Positions 43,526 through 56,930 are shown, counted from the stretch's first letter. The stretch is 64,000 nt of DNA from Chinchilla lanigera (GCF_000276665.1 NW_004955472.1:7958231-8022230); one strand, 5' to 3'. Made by a program: numbers and translations. Notes: a model not told the origin generated them from the sequence alone.

Positions 43526-46429
43526 AAAAACAAAATTTGATTTTCATTTTTCCATTTGTGTATTAATGTTAATCCATTTTTAAGAAACCTACCAGCTTTT
43601 AATGGAGGGTAGTCATTTCATTGATAATTATTTTTTAATTCCCCAAATTAATCTTAAGTGTATTGATGTGGAATTCAGAAACTCTTAAATTATGGCTCCT
43701 CCGGGAGTAAACTTGTGCACCATCAGTGTTAAATGTTTAATTGGATATTGGTTTGAATTATTTGCCTTTAATAGTAAGTTATTAGAAAATAGAATGTTGG
43801 TTGGTTTGGTATAAATTTAGTGCTTACAAAGCTACCAGATGAATAGCATCTGAAGGTTGCCTAGTTAAGCATGTTGGCTTGGTTGGTGGGTCTGCTTGAA
43901 CCCGCACACCGATCAGTCATTTTTGTCTGCTGTTCCTTATCCTTCCTCTTTGTTCTTTCATCACTTAGCTCTTTTGCTCTTACCATTTCTCTGCTCTTCA
44001 CTTTCTTCCTTAATCGGTCATTTTTTTGTTACACAATTTTTTTTTTTTGTTCTTTGCTGTGATCTCAACCTAGAAATTTAAAGAAAAATGGAAATATATT
44101 GTATATAACTTTAGGTAAAATGTAGTTTTGGATTTTTTTGAGAATTTTATAATCATAGAACCAGAGAAATTGACTTTTTGATGGAATGAAATCTAGATTC
44201 AAATATCAATACATTTAATGTTTATTTATTGCATTTGGTCTGCAAAAGTACTTACTTAGAATTGCTGTTCTTTCATTAAAGAGTAGAGTGAAGCCTTTGG
44301 CCACCACTTCCTCCCCTCATTCTCCACAGGCATTTCAGCGCATAGAGTCACTTCAGTGTTTATTCTCTTCCTACTACCTCCCTCCCACAACCTGAGTTTA
44401 GTAAAAATATATGAATGTTAGATCATGTTAAGTTCAAAGAATCTTTTTAAAAAGCTTTAAAATCCTAATTTATTTGCTAATTTATTGTGTTGTCAGTTTA
44501 TGGAAAAGACCTTGGACAAAAAAATCTAGAAAGAAGAAATCCCCTGTCCAGATGTAACTTACTTGCTGTTGTGCCTTTGCCAATATTTAAAATCATTATC
44601 TGTTGATCAAATTAGTGATAGGCAACCCTTTTTCACTAGCCAAGTTATGTTGTGTGTGTTTATACATGCACATGTTCATATACGATAATACTGATGAGAA
44701 CAAGACAAAAAGCAAATGACATGTAGAGAAGGTATTTTCACAGATATGAAAGCTATATAGTTCATACACTTAAGACATCAGCATCTCCTACAGAAACTCC
44801 TAAAACTGTATGATGCTGACTCCGTAAGCTCAGAAAATAGTAAAGGTGTAAGTTCTGGGAAGAGCGCAGCAAAAGCACGTACAACAGAGAGAAATGACGT
44901 CTGACAGTGAGACAAGTGACTGATGTATGATTAAGTGGTCCTTGGAGACCAGTGCAAAGACAAATAGTGTCACACACCGAGGGGTGTTTACTGCATCACC
45001 CTCGATTATGATCATTTGTGTTTCTAACAGTGAAGCAGTCTGCAAGAAATGGGGTTCATGTGCACTTGTGTGCAAATAAGTTCTGTAAAAATGAAGATTT
45101 GGTGCAGGAACATTACATGGGCAGCTTTCTTTGATTTACTGGATAAATGAGATCATTTTCAGGTAGCTGTTTGAAAGCACTGTATCCGCTTACATTTGCT
45201 TGAATCCCCTGGTTCCAGTCACACTCTAGGTTTTCTGGAAATGATGTAATTTTTGTTCACTAAAACAGTAAAGGAAATGGACGTGTGTGTTCTGTGGTAG
45301 GTGACCACTTAGTGTTCTTTAAAACATCCGTTTATCACTGAAAGTTGAAACTAGCCGCAGAAGGAGTGTGCTGGCTTGACCCTGTGACGGCATCAACTCA
45401 GTGAGGAATGCAATTAGGGACAGCAGGTTTCTGTGTTTGCAGTGATAGGTGGCGCATTTAGTTAACACGCACTACTTAATATTACTGTATTGACAGATGA
45501 CCCAAGGCCCTCCCGTCGCCCTGCCCAGACAGTACTTGCCATTATCTTAGCTGTTATCTAAGTTTGGTACTTAATGTGACTAGTATTTTTTCATTTTTAT
45601 TTTTGGTTTCTGGTTGCTCGCAGTGGAATGATGGACCCCTAGGTAAAGTGCACTGTCATACATTGTGTGTAACAAGTATATGTATGTGACTTGTCTGAAA
45701 GAAAACACACCACAGTTTAAGACATCAGACCTTTCCTTAACTGTCTGCTGTCTCAGCTTTCTCATCCTTCAGTGCAGTGTTTCATTGAACGCTTTCTCTG
45801 AGTGCCTTGCTTTAAAGTTTTGGGATTGTATGATCCTGAAAGGAAAGGTCCCAAGTTATATTTTCACAATGGTCCCTGTAAACATTAAAATCTAACTAGA
45901 CAAAGCAATGAATCTTTCCCTTTGCTGATGATCTGTAATAAGCAGCACCTAGGTAAGATAATAAAACAATAAACCTAAAGTGTTCTTTTAATGTTTTGAA
46001 TTTGTGTCACTTCTTTCTCTTTTAAAGGGATGGGGCTAAGACATAAGAGACCTGCAGATTTTTATATTTAATTGAAGTAACAGCATTTGCTGACAAGTAA
46101 TAAATAACGGTGATTCAGTGTGAATAAATAAATTGGTTTCCACAAGCAATGATTCATCTTCTGTCTTTTATTGCCGTCAGGCTAAGAGACAGCTTCTTTT
46201 TGTCAGCTTATAGGAAAAATATGTGATAGTTACCTCCTATAGAAGTTGCATTTTAAATATTTAAGTAAAATAATTAAATCTGTTCACTTACTTGAAACTG
46301 AATTTATAGCTCAGTCTGTGGTCGTTACAATATTATGGTAGTTTCCCTTTTAATTTTTTTCTTTGACTTATGAGTAATGCTCCTCATGCATTTCTATCAT
46401 TTATTTTCCCAGATTTGTGGCTGTATCAT
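43526..46429. other. Unique intergenic DNA with few repeats
   Basis: Nearly 3 kb without a SINE or L1 that I can see. The minus-strand open frames near 44762-45075 show no recognisable domain. Confidence 0.5.
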
Positions 46430-47025
46430 TCATATCCCATAAAGTTCACTCTTAAAAAGTATACAGTTCATTGGTTTTTGCAGAGTTCTGTTTGTCAACA
46501 CTACATCTAGAACACTTCTGTCACCCTAGAAGGTGCCATTATCTGTCACCACCATGCCCATTTCCCCCGCCCCTGGCAGGCACTCATACATTTTCTTTGG
46601 ATTTGCCTATCCTGGGAATTTCATATACATGGGACCTGACAGTAGGTGGCCTCTTGTGTCTGCTTTCTTTATTTTCAAGGTTCATTTGTGTCACATGCAT
46701 TAGTACTTCATTCCTTTTTATTACCCAAACATTTCACTGTACACATCCACTACATTTTGTTTTTACATGCGTTTGTTTGTTCACTTGCGCTGTTTCTACT
46801 TTTTGGCTGTTATGAGTAACCCTGCTAAGAAAACTCATGTATAAGTTTCTACGTGGACACGTTTTGTCTCTCTTCTGTGTTAGGAGTAGAATTAATGGGT
46901 CTTATGGGTACATATGTCTAACTTTTTGAAGGGCTGGTAAACTGTTCAACATGAGTGCACCATTTGACGTCTGCACCAGCAGTGTGTCATGATTCCAGCT
47001 ACTCTGTCAACACTTACTATTGTCT
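46430..47025 (-). mobile_element. Ancient L1 3' region, minus strand
   Basis: Plus-strand order is the complement of an old mammalian L1: ATCCCATAAAGTTCACTCTT, GGATTTGCCTATCCTGGGAA TTTCATATA, TTCAAGGTTCATTTGTGTCA, TAGTACTTCATTCCTTTTTA TT, GTTTCTACTTTTTGGCTGTT ATGAGTAA, AGGAGTAGAATTAATGGGTC and AACTTTTTGAAGGGCTGG. The 114-codon open frame here is incidental. Confidence 0.8.
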
Positions 47026-47417
47026 CTTTCCATTCAGTACTTCAAAGATGTTGCTCCACCCTGTTTCCATTGAACTACTTCCTGTCATTATTCCTCTGTG
47101 CATAACATGTCTTTCTGCCTCCAACAGGTTCATACCTGTTGTCACGTGTATCGGTACTTCATTCCTGTTTATTGTCAGATTGTGTTCTATGGATAGAGAC
47201 ACTGTAGAATTTTCCTTGTCACTGATTTTGAGCACTTCTATTGCTGTGTGGCTTGCTCCCATTTTTTCATGTTTCTTGTGCTATCAGTTGGGGCTTACTG
47301 GGATTCTTGGACGTGTGAATTTATTGTTTTTAACAAATTTGAGAAGATTTTAGTCATCTTTTTGAATTTTTTTTTGTTGTCCTCTTCTTTTTTGGGACAC
47401 TCCAATTACACATAGTG

Positions 47418-47585
47418 TGCATGCCTGTAATCCTAGCTACTTAGGCTGAGGCAGGGGGATCATGAGTTTGAGGCCAGCCTGAGACCTTGTCTCAAAATGT
47501 AAAAAATAGGTCTGGGAGTATAGCTCAGTGGTAGAATGCTTGGCTAGCATCAGCAAGGCCCTGGGTTCAATTCCTAGGAATTGAA
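47418..47585 (+). mobile_element. B1-dID dimeric SINE, sense
   Basis: B1 part TGTGCATGCCTGTAATCCTA GC through CTTGTCTCAAAATGTAAAAA, then ID part GGTCTGGGAGTATAGCTCAG TGGTAGAA through GGGTTCAATTCC. This shows the dimer order directly in sense orientation. Confidence 0.93.
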
Positions 47586-47795
47586 AAATAAGTTTTAAAC
47601 ATATCTCATGGATACTATAAGATTTTTCTTTTGTAGTTCTCACATTTAACCTACCATTAATCCCATGTAATACCTTTTTTATAATATGCATTATGGCTTT
47701 CATTTTAAGAAGTTTGATTTGGTTGTTTTTTAAAAAAATATCTTCCATGTCTTTAGCTTTTGAACATAAAGAAAAACAGTATAATAACTTTTTAT

Positions 47796-47901
47796 TTATT
47801 TATTTATTTATTTTTTTGGTTTTTCTCCAGTACCGGGAACCGAACTCATGACCTTGCACTTGCCAGGCAGGCGCTTTGCCGCTGAGCTAAATCCCCAGCC
47901 C
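47796..47901 (-). mobile_element. ID SINE, reverse, young
   Basis: A (TTTA)n/poly(T) tail, then CCGGGAACCGAACTCATGAC C ... GCCGCTGAGCTAAATCCCC. The TSD CAGTATAATAACTTTTTA lies at 47777-47794 and 47902-47919. Confidence 0.96.
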
Positions 47902-48754
47902 CAGTATAATAACTTTTTAAAGAAAGTCTTTGTGTTCTAGCAGCTGCAGCAGTGTGGGGCTTGTTTCCTTTGGTTAGTTCTCCTCATGATGGGCCCTATG
48001 TTTGAGTTTGTTTATGGGCCTGGCAGGTTTTGATTGCATGCCACACCTTGTAGATTTTACATTGTGGGCTGCTGGATACTTTTATTCCTGTAAATAGACA
48101 GGAGCCTTTTTACTGAGACACAGATAAGTTGCATGTAAGTAGTTTGATCCTTTACGTTCTTGCTTTTAAGATTTGCTAGGCAGGACCACGTCATCCTCAC
48201 GCTAGGGCTGCTTTTTCCCCACTGCCAGAACGCTGTCCTGTGTAGTCAGCACGCATGATGTGAACGCTGGGCTCGTGCAGGCCCGTCTGAGCCTCCACTG
48301 CACCTGTCCTTGGTGGGTGCAGGCACTGTTGCCCTCGCTCTGTCTCAGCGGCTCTTTCCTTGGCCCTGGCCGCCCCTCACACTGTGCCTTGCAAAATACT
48401 TGGCCGAATACTTGAAGGGACCCTCGGCAGGCTTTGTGTTCCCTTTCTCTGTTGCTCTTTCATCTCTGTGACCCTGTGCCGAGACCCCTTGGGGCTCAAG
48501 TCCTGCTGGACTTGCAGTTCATTTTTCTAACTTGGGGTGTAACCTGTGCTCTGCCTGGGTTCCCTTTCCCTGTTCCATGGCCCGGAACTCTCTTAAAACA
48601 GTTGTTGGATTTGCCTCGTCTCCTGCCTCACAGAGAGCACTGTCTTATTGTACACTGACCGATGCCTTCAAGGCTACTGGTTTATATTTTTTGTCTGATT
48701 TTGGTTGTTTCACATGGACAGACAAATCTAGTCCTTGTTACTCCTTTTGGATCA

Positions 48755-48945
48755 GAAGTGGAGCTCCCCCCTGCCCCCCGCTGGATGATGAGCTTGGGCT
48801 GCTGTACCACTGAGCTGTTAGTGGTTTTTCTTACTTATTTCAAGACAGGGTCTCACTAAGTTGCCAAGTCTGGCCTCAAACTTAGGATCCTCCTGCCTCA
48901 GCCTCAGAAGTAGCTTGTATTACAGATGTGTACCACACTGTCTGG
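48755..48945 (-). mobile_element. B1-dID dimeric SINE, reverse, decayed
   Basis: TGCTGTACCACTGAGCTGTT AG, then CAAGACAGGGTCTCACTAAG TTGCC to TGTGTACCACACTGTCTGGC T. Confidence 0.75.
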
Positions 48946-49089
48946 CTCTTTTATTCTGTATAATGTAAAATTCTGGGTTGCTTCCCCCCCTGTCTTTCAG
49001 TACTAAAAAGGTGTTTCACAGTCTTCTGGGCTTTATAGTGTCTAGGAACTCCACAGCATTTAAATTACAAGTTACTGTACGTGATAAAC

Positions 49090-49510
49090 CATTTTTCTTT
49101 GACTAATATTGTAAGTTTTGCTTTCTCTTTTCTCATCTTCTGAGATTCCAGTTACTTATATATTAGGCCTTTTGATGTTGTTACAAAATCCCTGAAGCTG
49201 TATTTTTTAAAAAAATAATTTTTGTCTCGTTTAGATCAAATAATTTTATACACTATCTTTGTGTTCACTGATTCATTAAATTTTATCTCAGTTCCATTAC
49301 TGTGTACACATAAGTGATCTTTAGTTTTTTACATTATACTTGTTAGATTACAAGGTCACCATTTAGTTGTTTTAATATTTTCTCCATATTTGTTAAGATG
49401 GCTGTCTCTTCAACAAGACATTATTTTTCCTCACTGAGCATAGTCATGATAGCTGCTACATATCTTTGAGAGTTTCAGTGTCCGAATGATCTGTGCTCTT
49501 TGTAGATTGC
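49090..49510 (-). mobile_element. Ancient L1 fragment, minus strand
   Basis: TCTGAGATTCCAGTTACTTA TATATTAGGCC, GATCAAATAATTTTATACAC, TGTGTTCACTGATTCATTAA and CATGATAGCTGCTACATATC resemble the same old L1 segment type as near 47380-47760. Confidence 0.4.
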
Positions 49511-49853
49511 CTTGAAAGGGGAGATGTAAATTGAGTGGATACGTTACTCCCATCCTGATGAAGAAATAATACTGTGAGCACTCTCGAAACTCCAGGAATT
49601 TCTTGGGTTTCGTCTATTTCTTTGTTTACATTGTTTACTTTATGTGTTTTTCAAGAGTGAGAAGACAGATTACATTTATAGGATGAGGGAGATAACTAGT
49701 TAATCAAATTCCTGAAAGGGATGAGAAATACTAAGATGTTTTCCCTTAATGGTTGCAAGAGCTTTATAAATTAAAGCCACAATGAAGTACTACTAAAGTG
49801 CTATCAGAATGGTTAAAATATATAAAATTTGAGCAAGTCAAATACACTGCTGG

Positions 49854-49998
49854 AGCTGGGTGTGGTGGTGCAGGCCTATAATCCCAGCACTCAGGAGGCT
49901 GAGGCAGGAGGATCTGTGAGTGTGAGGCCATCCCGGGCCACACAGGGAGTTCAAGGCCAGCCTGCACTACATAGTGACACCTCATCTCAAGCAAACAC
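49854..49998 (+). mobile_element. B1 SINE
   Basis: AGCTGGGTGTGGTGGTGCAG GCC through GACACCTCATCTCAAGCAAA. The TSD TCAAATACACTGCTGG (16 bases) lies at 49838-49853 and 49999-50014. Confidence 0.97.
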
Positions 49999-50422
49999 TC
50001 AAATACACTGCTGGTGAGAGTATAATAAATACACTACTGTATTTGGGAAAACTGTCTAGTGTATCTTCTAAAACTTACCAGATAACCTGTGTAACAATTT
50101 GATGCATAGGCATGTACTTATTAGAACTGTGTGTGTATTCAGTAGAAGAGACATATAAAAATATTCATAGTAAAAGTATTCTTAAAGCCACAACTAGAGC
50201 ATCCCAGGTATCCATCAGCAGTAGAATGAATTCATACAATAGAATATTATGTAGCAGTGAATATGATGCATACAATGTGGAAGCATTTCATACATGTGAT
50301 ATAGGATGAAGGAAGCCAGATGGGGGTATGAGGAGGACTGTCTCTTCATCTGAGTGGTGGCCACCCTGGTATGTTCTCTTTTGAAATGTTATCCACTGTT
50401 GTGATTTGTGGACTTTTCTGTA

Positions 50423-50826
50423 TGATACATTATTGTGGTTTATACTTAGGTGTCCCCTCAAATGTTCTCATGCTCATAGGTGCTGTCTTGGGAGGTGATT
50501 GGTTCATGGGTGTGTGATACTCATTCCTGGGTTAGTTCACTGATGGATTTATAGTTGGGAGGTGAGGCCTGGTTGGAAGAGGTGGGTCCCTGTGGGCGTG
50601 GCCTGGGAGGGTGTGCCTCCCTGCTCTTCCTTTGACCCCTCCTTGTTTCCTGACTCCCTTGCCATAGACTGTCTCTCCTCTGCGATGCCCCTCTGCTATG
50701 CTGCCCCGCCTTAGACCAGCTGACTATGGACTGAACCTCTACACATTGTGAGCCAAGATAAACTTCTCTCCTCCAAGTTATGGGTGTCAGGTACTGTGTC
50801 CTAGCAACGAGAAAGTAGCTAAGACA
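50423..50826 (+). mobile_element. MaLR LTR, sense
   Basis: TGATACATTATTGTGGTTTA TACTTAGGTGTCCCCTC, GTGAGGCCTGGTTGGAAGAG, ACTGAACCTCTACACATTGT GAGCCAAGATAAAC and an AGCTAAGACA end are in MaLR order. The 115-codon minus-strand frame is incidental. Confidence 0.8.
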
Positions 50827-51334
50827 TATGTCATAGAAAAACAAAACAAAACAAAACAAAAAAGACAAAAAAGAAAAAACTTTCCCTACTGTGTGTTTGT
50901 CTTTTTAAAACATCTAGCCATTTATCTACATTCTCAGCATATCAGCATACATTGACTTTTTCTGTATTTGTATATTTAGGGGAATATAAATTTTCTTGTG
51001 ATTGAAATCATTGAAGGTTAAATTCTGTTTCTCTGGGCACATTCTCTGACTGTTCCAGAGGTACTATATATATCCCTGCCAAGCTCTACTTCCATACTGG
51101 AGTTATTTAAATTGTTATTTATGTGTTGCTTAAATCTTTTATGGATAAATTGTTTGAAGACTTCCCAGAAGAGGTTAAGAACTATCATGAAACTATTTTT
51201 TTGAAAGGAATAGTGGGGCTCTTTAAAACCAGTGGGGGGATTTAGTTGTTGAATCACTACAAGATTTGCACAGCCTCTGTGATGAGGTTCAAATGTCCGA
51301 CATGTAACTTCTCGAATAATCACTTCAATGAATT

Positions 51335-51905
51335 TGAGAAACAGGCTGCATTATCTATTACTGTGTAACTAATTATCCCCAAATTTTGTAGCTTAAAGCA
51401 ATCAGACTCCTTTCTGTGAGTCAGGAATTAACTGGCTTCTCTGACACAGGGTCTCTCACAAGGATGGAAGGGAGAGGTCATGTGGAGCTATGATCTTAAC
51501 TGATGGCTAGACTGGAGAAAGAATCCACGCCCAAGCTGACACACATGATTTTTGGGAGGGTTCCTTTCCCTGTGGGTTTTTAGGCTGAAAGACTTCAGTT
51601 TCTCACTGGCCATTGGGTGAAGCAGCCCCTTCTCAGTTCTTTGCCACGTCGGTCTGCCCACAGAGCAGTTTATAGTTGTGTACCCACCTCTGTCAGAGCC
51701 AGCAATCAAGAGACAGGAAAAGGTATACCGATGAGAGTCAAAGTAATTTCATCACATGCATTCATCTTTGTTATAATCTGTACCTTAGAAGTGGCTTTCT
51801 AGGTCCTATCTGTACTAAATGAGGGTGTTACACAAAGCCATGAATATCAAGAGGTGGGGCCGTTGGGAGCCCTCTTGGAACTCATCACACTGGCCTTTGG
51901 CTGTA
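51335..51905 (-). mobile_element. Old MLT1-type LTR, reverse
   Basis: TATTACTGTGTAACTAATTA TCCCCAAA, TCTGTGAGTCAGGAATTAAC TGG, GACTGGAGAAAGAATCC, TTGCCACGTCGGTCTGCCCA, and ATGAATATCAAGAGGTGGGG CC follow the reverse complement of old MLT1 LTRs. Confidence 0.7.
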
Positions 51906-54139
51906 AGTAACCAAGACGGTAATATGCGTAACTCTGGCCCACAGTGCCATCTTAGTGCATCCCCACGAAGGCCTTCCTTGAGCTTGTTTATTCTGACGTT
52001 TCTTCTTTAGAGTGTTTGTCTACTCTTAATAAATGTAGGCAAAATATACAGGCTTTGGAAGATTTGAAGCCTTTTCTCTGTACCTCCATTTACCCTGTTT
52101 TTCCCTTATTCTCTGTCCAACATGGCAAAGAAGTGTCTATTTTTATACGACATATTGTTTGATTCTAGAGTTACACTCGTGTGTTTTCAAGAAGTAGAAA
52201 AGTCAAACGTTCACTGATCACCTTCTGTTCTTATGCAAGAGGGTATTTGTCTACATGAAAGCTTAGCGGAACTGTCAGCTGGTAGTTACCCTCACTTCCT
52301 CCAGCAGTGGGAGTTTTGAGGTAGGTTATCACTTTTTCCTCTCATTATCTCAAAAGGAGGCAATTAATAATGTTAGTAAATTTTTAAAAATCTCTTTAAG
52401 GCCTTCATTTGCAATAAAATACTGTATTATCATCTGTTTTTCTTAGTATTGTAGGTAATGAATTTCCAGAAGACTTGAAATATGGCAGCTTTTGGCCCTT
52501 GTTAAACAGCAAAGAAAAATTATTGGGGAATAAATATCCAATTCTATGAATAAGATGTTTTCTGGTTGTAAAATAACATTTATTTGTATAATGTTTAAAT
52601 AATATAAAGGCAGATGGTGAATAACTCCTATCTGCAACCATAAAAGTAAAATAAGTTGATTTAAAAGTTTTTTTAATCAAATGGACATGTGGGCCATTAA
52701 TCTGTTGCTATTTTGCCGTGGGGAACAGATTTAAAACGATATAAAAACATTTAGAAACAATTTCTCAGTCATAGAACATAATTTCCTTCTTTGTTCCTTA
52801 CTAGTTCCTTTCTGTTCTTGTCAGAAAGATTGATACTGAAATCCTTTTTGTAGTGAGTGGTCTCCCCTTGTACCCAGGAATAGCTTTTGCAGTCAATCAC
52901 TGAGTCAGCAGTTATTTTGACTCTAACTGAAAGAGATAGAATTCCCCCCCAAATTTATTATATATGTTTCTTACCACTGAGTGAGCAAGAAAAATGTATA
53001 CCCATCAGTGACTGGTTGGTAATTTCTGAAATAAGATGCCATGCTCCTCATAAATAACAGAGTAAAAGAATCACAGAGCATTTGGCAGAGATCAATCTCT
53101 AGATGGATGAGTTAGTCTGTAAGGAAATAGCTACTCAACTTTTGACTTTTAAGAATGTTCAATGTGTTTTCTACCCTAGACGGTTAGATTTCAGTGAGTC
53201 CCTAGAGATCTTGAGATTTTTACAGACTCAGGAAGACTAACACGGCGGCAACTCAGCTTTGGTGTATCAGGGCGTGTGGCATTTTACATGGAAACGGGGA
53301 GGGCAACCCTGTGACACTTGAAGGGAACTTTACTCCTCACCTCGATGTCATGGAAATTTGTCAGGACTGTGTCAGGAGTTCAGCTTAACATGGTGCGATG
53401 AGATGAGAAAGGAATGTAGATTTCACCAGTGATCAGTGAAACCCTGCCAATGAAATATTTGGCAGCTTGGTTCTTTCATTTACGGCTTATTTATAAGACG
53501 GCTGTGCAGCAGCTTTAATATTCCACATATATACATACGTTGTGCAATTATGCAAGTTAATTGATGCATAAACTTGTAGGAAAGCGTAACTTTGGTAATA
53601 AACGCATTTCTAGTCCTGGCCATGTTTCTCCCGTAAATGTGCCACAGGACTAAACGCTCCTGGCAGTTTGATAGGTACATTGCCGAAACTCTGTTTCCCT
53701 CATTGGAAACTGTCAGCATTCCTAACTCTATAAATGAACAAGGTGATATAAAAGCAAGTGAGTGACTCAAACCTTCAAGTGATATATAAACCCCTGCAAT
53801 CGCTTGTCCTTCTCTGCAAAGAACAAGGTTGGTAGAAAATGCATAGAAATGGTCTGTGAGATGCCACTATCTTTTTGTTGGGCGAAGGCAAAGTGATTAG
53901 AAATTTAAGTGCAGTTTGAAAAAAAGGTCATCTTTCTAATAATCTTCATATAGTGTTTGCCTCATTGTAATGCTTTTCATAGTTTTAAATTTTACATTTG
54001 GAAAACCCAAGGAATTCTTGTGAAGAACTCTTGTTTCAGTCTGTCCCTTGATGGAGTGAGAACGACTGTAGAAGGAATGATAACTAACTGGGGATGGAGA
54101 GCCTTGGGTGAAGCCAAGTGCCTCTCTGGCAATCTGCTG
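51906..54139. other. Unique intergenic DNA
   Basis: I see no recognisable repeat or gene in this 2.2 kb. Confidence 0.5.
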
Positions 54140-54357
54140 CTTCCTTCAGCGTGTCCTCCCTGGGCTGAGCTGGAATCTCAGTGTTGTTTAAAGTTGCATT
54201 TCTCGAATATCCAATGCTGTTGAACATATTTTCTTACATTTATTTGGCATTTGTATTTCTTCATCTGAGAAGTATGTATTCCTCTTAGATGCCCATTTCT
54301 TGATTGGGTCTTTGAATTTTGGGGGCTGATTTTTAAAAATTCTTTATATGTTCTAGA
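54140..54357 (-). mobile_element. Ancient L1 ORF2 fragment, minus strand
   Basis: GTTGCATTTCTCGAATATCC AATGCTGTTGAACATATTTT C, TGGCATTTGTATTTCTTCAT and AAAATTCTTTATATGTTCTA G are the complement of a decayed ORF2 stretch. It is cut by the next L1. Confidence 0.6.
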
Positions 54358-55371
54358 GAATGGCTATCATCAGGAAATCAACAAACAACAAATACTGGAG
54401 GGACTGTGGGGGAAAAGGAACCCTTTTCCAATGTTGGTGGGAGTGTAGACTGGTACAACCGCTGTGGAAATCAGTGCAGAGATTCCTCAAAAAACTAGGT
54501 TTAAAGGTCCCATTCCACCCAGCTCTTCCCCTTCTGGGTATTTTTCCAGAAGAACTGAAAACATCATACCACAGTGATATATGTGCATCATGTTTATAGC
54601 AGCACAATTAGTCATAGCTAAATCTTGTAAACAACCCAAATGCCCATCAGCTGAGGAATGGATAAAAAAGATGTGAAATTTTTATACAATGGAGTACTAC
54701 TCAGGTATAAAGAAAGATAAACTCGAGGCTTTTATAGGTAAATGGATGCATCTCGAGACCATACTCATAAGCGAAGTAAATCAGACCCATATGTGTAAAT
54801 ATCATATTGTCTCACTAGTATGAAAAAGCAAACAAGTAAATAAGATCTGAAATGTTCAATAGATACTGTGAATCGGGAAGAAACTGTTCAAGGGAAAGAT
54901 AAACTGTGATAGGGAAAGGGGAAATGAAGAAAGGAAAAAAAAATATATGTATATACAAGATAGTTAAGATTGTTATACAGCTAATTTCTCTTAGTTCATT
55001 AAAAAGAAAGTCCTGTGCTAATATTGTATAAGTGGTACAATTATCTTAGCTATCATAAATATATATTTTATATTATATACTAGATACATTATAAATATAT
55101 AAAAATATATATATAAAATATATGTATCACTAATTTCTAGTGATTTATTGAAAGGAACAGTTAATGTTTAATTGTTTGATCAGTCTTGCATTCTTACATC
55201 TGGTAATCTGAGCAACTTCATTGAAGATAACAATATGTAATATAGCCACCACTGTTAATTCCTATCACCTTATCTTGAAGTTCTGTATAGTTTTTATTGT
55301 TTTTGTGTTGTTTTTTATCTTTGTTGTTGTTATTTTGTTTTTCCTCTTTAAAATAAAATAAAAAATAGAAA
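54358..55371 (+). mobile_element. Lineage-specific L1 3' end, sense
   Basis: It is 5' truncated inside ORF2. Recognisable ORF2 pieces include GGGAGTGTAGACTGGTACAA CC, CATGTTTATAGCAGCACAAT, CAACCCAAATGCCCATCAGC and AATGGAGTACTACTCAGGTA TAAAGAAAG (the YYSAIKK-like motif, here with a Gly). An AT-rich 3' UTR and an A-rich end at about 55345-55371 follow. The family is the same as at 4080, 18092 and 57441, which are all in the opposite orientation. Confidence 0.88.
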
Positions 55372-56764
55372 AGACAGTGTCCTCCCTGCTTAGGAACTGG
55401 CACTGTCAATAGGTGTTACTGAAACACGTTTTTATTCTTGTTTGTTTTGTTACTTGGCATTTCTCTTATTTGCTAATGAAAAAAATCACAAAGCCTGGTA
55501 GAGCAGATTTTATGTTTCTTTAATGTGTCACATTAAGTCTTTATGTGCACAGCAATACCTCTTGAGCCAGAGATACCTAGAATAAAAGAGGACAGTTGGA
55601 CACTGAAAAGGAATCATGCATAGGAAGATCTGATCTTCCAGGTGGTAAGGTACAAGGCTAGGACACATGACCTTCTTTTGAGTGGAGTATCTAAAAGGAT
55701 GCCTTAAGCACACGGCAAAGAGGCATGTGGGGACAGGAGTTCCAAGTCCTTGTTGTGAAATCACGTAGTGAAAGCTAGAGATTTTTAAATTCAAAACACC
55801 TGATTTCCAATCCTAACTCTCCTTAATAGAAGGTCCTAACTGTATGTACAGTAATACAAACAGATTGTAATAGAACATTTTTTGTCTTTGTGTGGCAAAC
55901 TGTATTGTATGAGCTTAATCTCTAACCCTAAAAACAGCATGAGAGAACTAAAGCCCAGATCGTCAGTTCAAGAGGAGAGGAGCAATTTTCTGATCCTCTG
56001 ACAAAGAATTCTTTGTTTTAGCAATGAGGCAAATGGCAGTTTACCTAAAATGTGTTTTAACAGTCAAGCTTTACAGACTTTATGTGGGGACGGGCACAAT
56101 ATTCATTTGGGACAATGACTTGGAGAACTCTGAGAATCTAATGTAGAGTGATCCGGTGCAGACAGGATCAGGGAACAAAGCCCAGGAAGTTTGTCTTTCT
56201 GTGTCTGTGTCTCTCTCACGCAGAAACTTCTCTTGGCGCTGCGTAAAGAGGGTGAGATCAGCTGATCTTTTCCCACGGATACTAGAGCAGTAGTGAACTG
56301 CGCCGCCGTGGGCTGTTTATATCACTGAAAGCTCTAAAAGGTTCACCACCACTGCACTGGAATAAGACAGTGGCCAACGGACTGCAGGCATTTAAGTAAG
56401 AAATTAAGAAATATCAAAGTCACTGCTGTTTATAACGCTACATAACAAACTTATCCAGCAATTTTTCCCCTTATTGATCAAAAGTTTCATAGTACTGTAG
56501 TAGCTTTGTTGACCCATCTGCTTTCCAATCTTAGTTCTTCCCCTGCTAGCTATAATGAACTTGGGCAAAATTAGTTCAGACTGCCGAGGCTCAATTTTCC
56601 AAACTGTACTGCAGGGTTAAGAATGCCTGGAAGAGTTGTTGTGAGATCTAAGTGGTGTGACTTGAATAGTCCCTGGTATGCAGATGCTAAATTGGCAAGG
56701 TTTAGGTGTCTTTTTGGAAGATACATTGGAAATAGTTCAGAAGAAATGAAGCAGATCATTGGCT
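55372..56764. other. Unique intergenic DNA
   Basis: Nothing recognised. Confidence 0.5.
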
Positions 56765-56930
56765 GCCAAACCTAATTATGCACTAAAATTATGTGAAGAT
56801 TCCTTAAAGATGAATGAATGGAACTGCTGAATCAGAATCTCTGACTTCCGAAACCTCTATTTTTTTTAAGAAACTCCAATAATTTTGGTGCCCAACTAAG
56901 TTTCTGATCAATGAACTACATGAATTATTG
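56765..56930. mobile_element. MER5-like hAT fragment
   Basis: GGCTGCCAAACCTAATTATG CACTAAAATTA, GCTGAATCAGAATCTCTGAC and AACTCCAATAATTTTGGTGC resemble the MER5A layout (CCAAACCTGGCTGCACATTA, GATTCTG). Orientation is not assigned. Confidence 0.5.

Larger units (their letters stand above)
47290..48765 (-). mobile_element. Ancient L1 5'-type sequence, minus strand
   Basis: GAAGTTTGATTTGGTTGTTT, CTTTTATTCCTGTAAATAGA, TGAGACACAGATAAGTTGCA TG, CTTGCTTTTAAGATTTGCTA GGCAGGACCA and TACTCCTTTTGGATCAGAAG TGGAG follow a decayed L1 complement I recall from other mammals. SINEs at 47418 and 47796 interrupt it. Confidence 0.5.

Noticed and set aside
46471..47353. Hydrophobic open frames of 114 and 132 codons
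   Set aside because: They read the complement of an ancient L1. T-rich antisense sequence yields membrane-like peptides by chance.
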